Source: Gautieria morchelliformis
Taxonomy: Eukaryota > Basidiomycota > Agaricomycetes > Gomphales > Gomphaceae
Direction of reading: 5' to 3'
NCBI GenBank assembly: GCA_015179125.1
Contig: WHVA01000009.1
Location: forward strand, 62,001 to 126,000
DNA length: 64,000 bases
Shown: piece by piece, positions 63,149-64,000 of the stretch
Numbering within the stretch: position 1 is the first letter of the stretch
Layout: every line of letters begins with the position of its first letter
Translations under genes and position numbers: made by a program
The notes under the pieces: model-generated
What the model saw: only the letters and a program-made list of their open reading frames with translations
Told to the model about the DNA's origin: nothing
The model's database searches: none

Positions 63149-64000
63149 TGTCATGACGTGTTTATTTCTCATACTCAGGTGCTCTGTCCTGCCATTTCTC
63201 ACCCCATTTCCATGTTCGTTCCGATCGCCATTGTCGTGTTCGGCAACCGATTCTCGCTGTTCGCACCAATTACCATAGCCACGCCACCAAACGCACGATC
63301 AACGTCTTTGGACTGACTTGGCAGCCATTGCTGGGTCTACCACCTCCTCTGCTCAACCCTCTTCTGATGGTGTTCTGGTAATTGGATTGTCATGACCTGT
63401 GTATTTCCTGCACCTTGTATCCCCATTTCCCCTTTCGCTACTCCTTCCCAGTGTTCGCTCGGCTTCGCCCTCCACCTCGACCTCTCCTGCTCTATGTCAC
63501 CTCTGTTTGCCCTTCCTCGCATTTCGCCGAACGACCATTCGCTGCTCGCATCATTCGCCAACAGGCACACCATCAAATCACGATCGACATCCCTATCCGG
63601 CATGATGGCTCGTCAGTAACTCCATCAGCTTCTCGATCCAACCCCCTTTTGGTGTTCATATGAGCAGGGTGCGTTCGCGGGATGTCCTACCCGTAGGTTG
63701 TGTGGGATCAACCCAGCAGACGAAGAGTCCGTGCAGGGTGGTGTATATGCGGGCCCCAAGACATGATTTCGTACACAGGTGTCTTCGCCGCCTTCACTCT
63801 CTGTCGTTTCATGTTCTCCCTCTTCTCTCATTCTATTGTATGTTTATTCCATCTATGTTGTATCATGACTGCACACCCCTATCCAACCCTGACTCGTGAC
63901 GGCCTCTTTCCTATTCACTGATACCTTACGAGCATTCGATATAAGTAGTTTACATTCATATGTATATTCCCCAGTTCAATTATCATACGTCGTCCATCTT
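63149..64000 (+). repeat. LTR-X, long form, continues past the window
   Basis: Starts TGTCATGACGTG and, 240 bp on, repeats ATTGTCATGACCTG, matching the reverse of 20018-21273. The TATA-like GATATAAGTAG is near 63940. The 3' end is outside the window, so it cannot be said whether this is solo or part of a full element. Confidence 0.85.

Overview
The window reads as a fungal transposon graveyard, most likely from a filamentous basidiomycete of the Agaricomycetes type. This rests on chromodomain-bearing Ty3/gypsy elements, Tf1/sushi-style self-priming, a short intron-like leader and an antisense Cys-cluster ORF; no host single-copy gene is present to confirm it. I see no rRNA, tRNA gene, CRISPR array or ordinary host gene. 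Nearly every base belongs to an LTR retrotransposon, a lone LTR or one small TIR element, nested in one another. Names used below are local labels only.

Layout. 1-5895: Gypsy-A (minus), gag-pol broken by frameshifts, LTRs TGTCAG...CTGACA. 5896-8192: 3' half of Gypsy-B (minus). 8193-16186: Gypsy-C (minus), two ~0.7 kb LTRs, decayed gag-pol, plus an antisense ORF between pol and the 3' LTR. 16187-19350: Gypsy-D 3' half (plus) with an extra ORF after pol and its LTR. 19351-21648: LTR-X pieces and a Gypsy-B gag/leader fragment (B3) split by an LTR-X copy with target duplication GGTGG. 21649-22563: small TIR transposon. 22564-25250: Copia-4 pol (minus). 25251-30382: Copia-1b, a decayed copy (plus). 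30383-31031: Gypsy-C-type LTR fragment. 31032-34533 and 39798-39943: Copia-3 (minus), split by Copia-1. 34534-39792: Copia-1, an intact, very young element (plus). 39944-42998: LTR-X fragment, tandem repeats, and a second Gypsy-C copy (C2) carrying a solo Copia-1-type LTR. 42999-46607: Gypsy-A2 (plus) split by a 1.7 kb solo LTR (LTR-Y1). 46608-52527: Copia-2, nearly intact (plus). 52528-53528: LTR-X. 53529-59760: Gypsy-B2 (minus). 59765-60165: Gypsy-A3 leader fragment. 60166-61646: second LTR-Y solo LTR. 61647-63148: Gypsy-C-like pol end plus antisense ORF. 63149-64000: LTR-X running off the window.

The strongest unusual signals are these. (i) The Copia-1 primer binding site is complementary to the initiator-tRNA anticodon arm, and the ATG inside it is the Gag-Pol start codon. 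(ii) Copia-2 appears to prime from a tRNA-Lys(CUU) half molecule. (iii) Gypsy-C has an 11-nt match between its primer site and its predicted mRNA start, as in Tf1. (iv) An antisense coiled-coil/Cys-cluster ORF sits in the same place in three Gypsy-C-type copies. (v) Two related solo LTRs carry different dense motif arrays upstream of their TATA boxes: 17 x TGACTCA (Gcn4/AP-1 consensus) in one and 15 x TCANGTGA in the other. (vi) Gypsy-D carries an unrecognised ORF with what looks like its own promoter.
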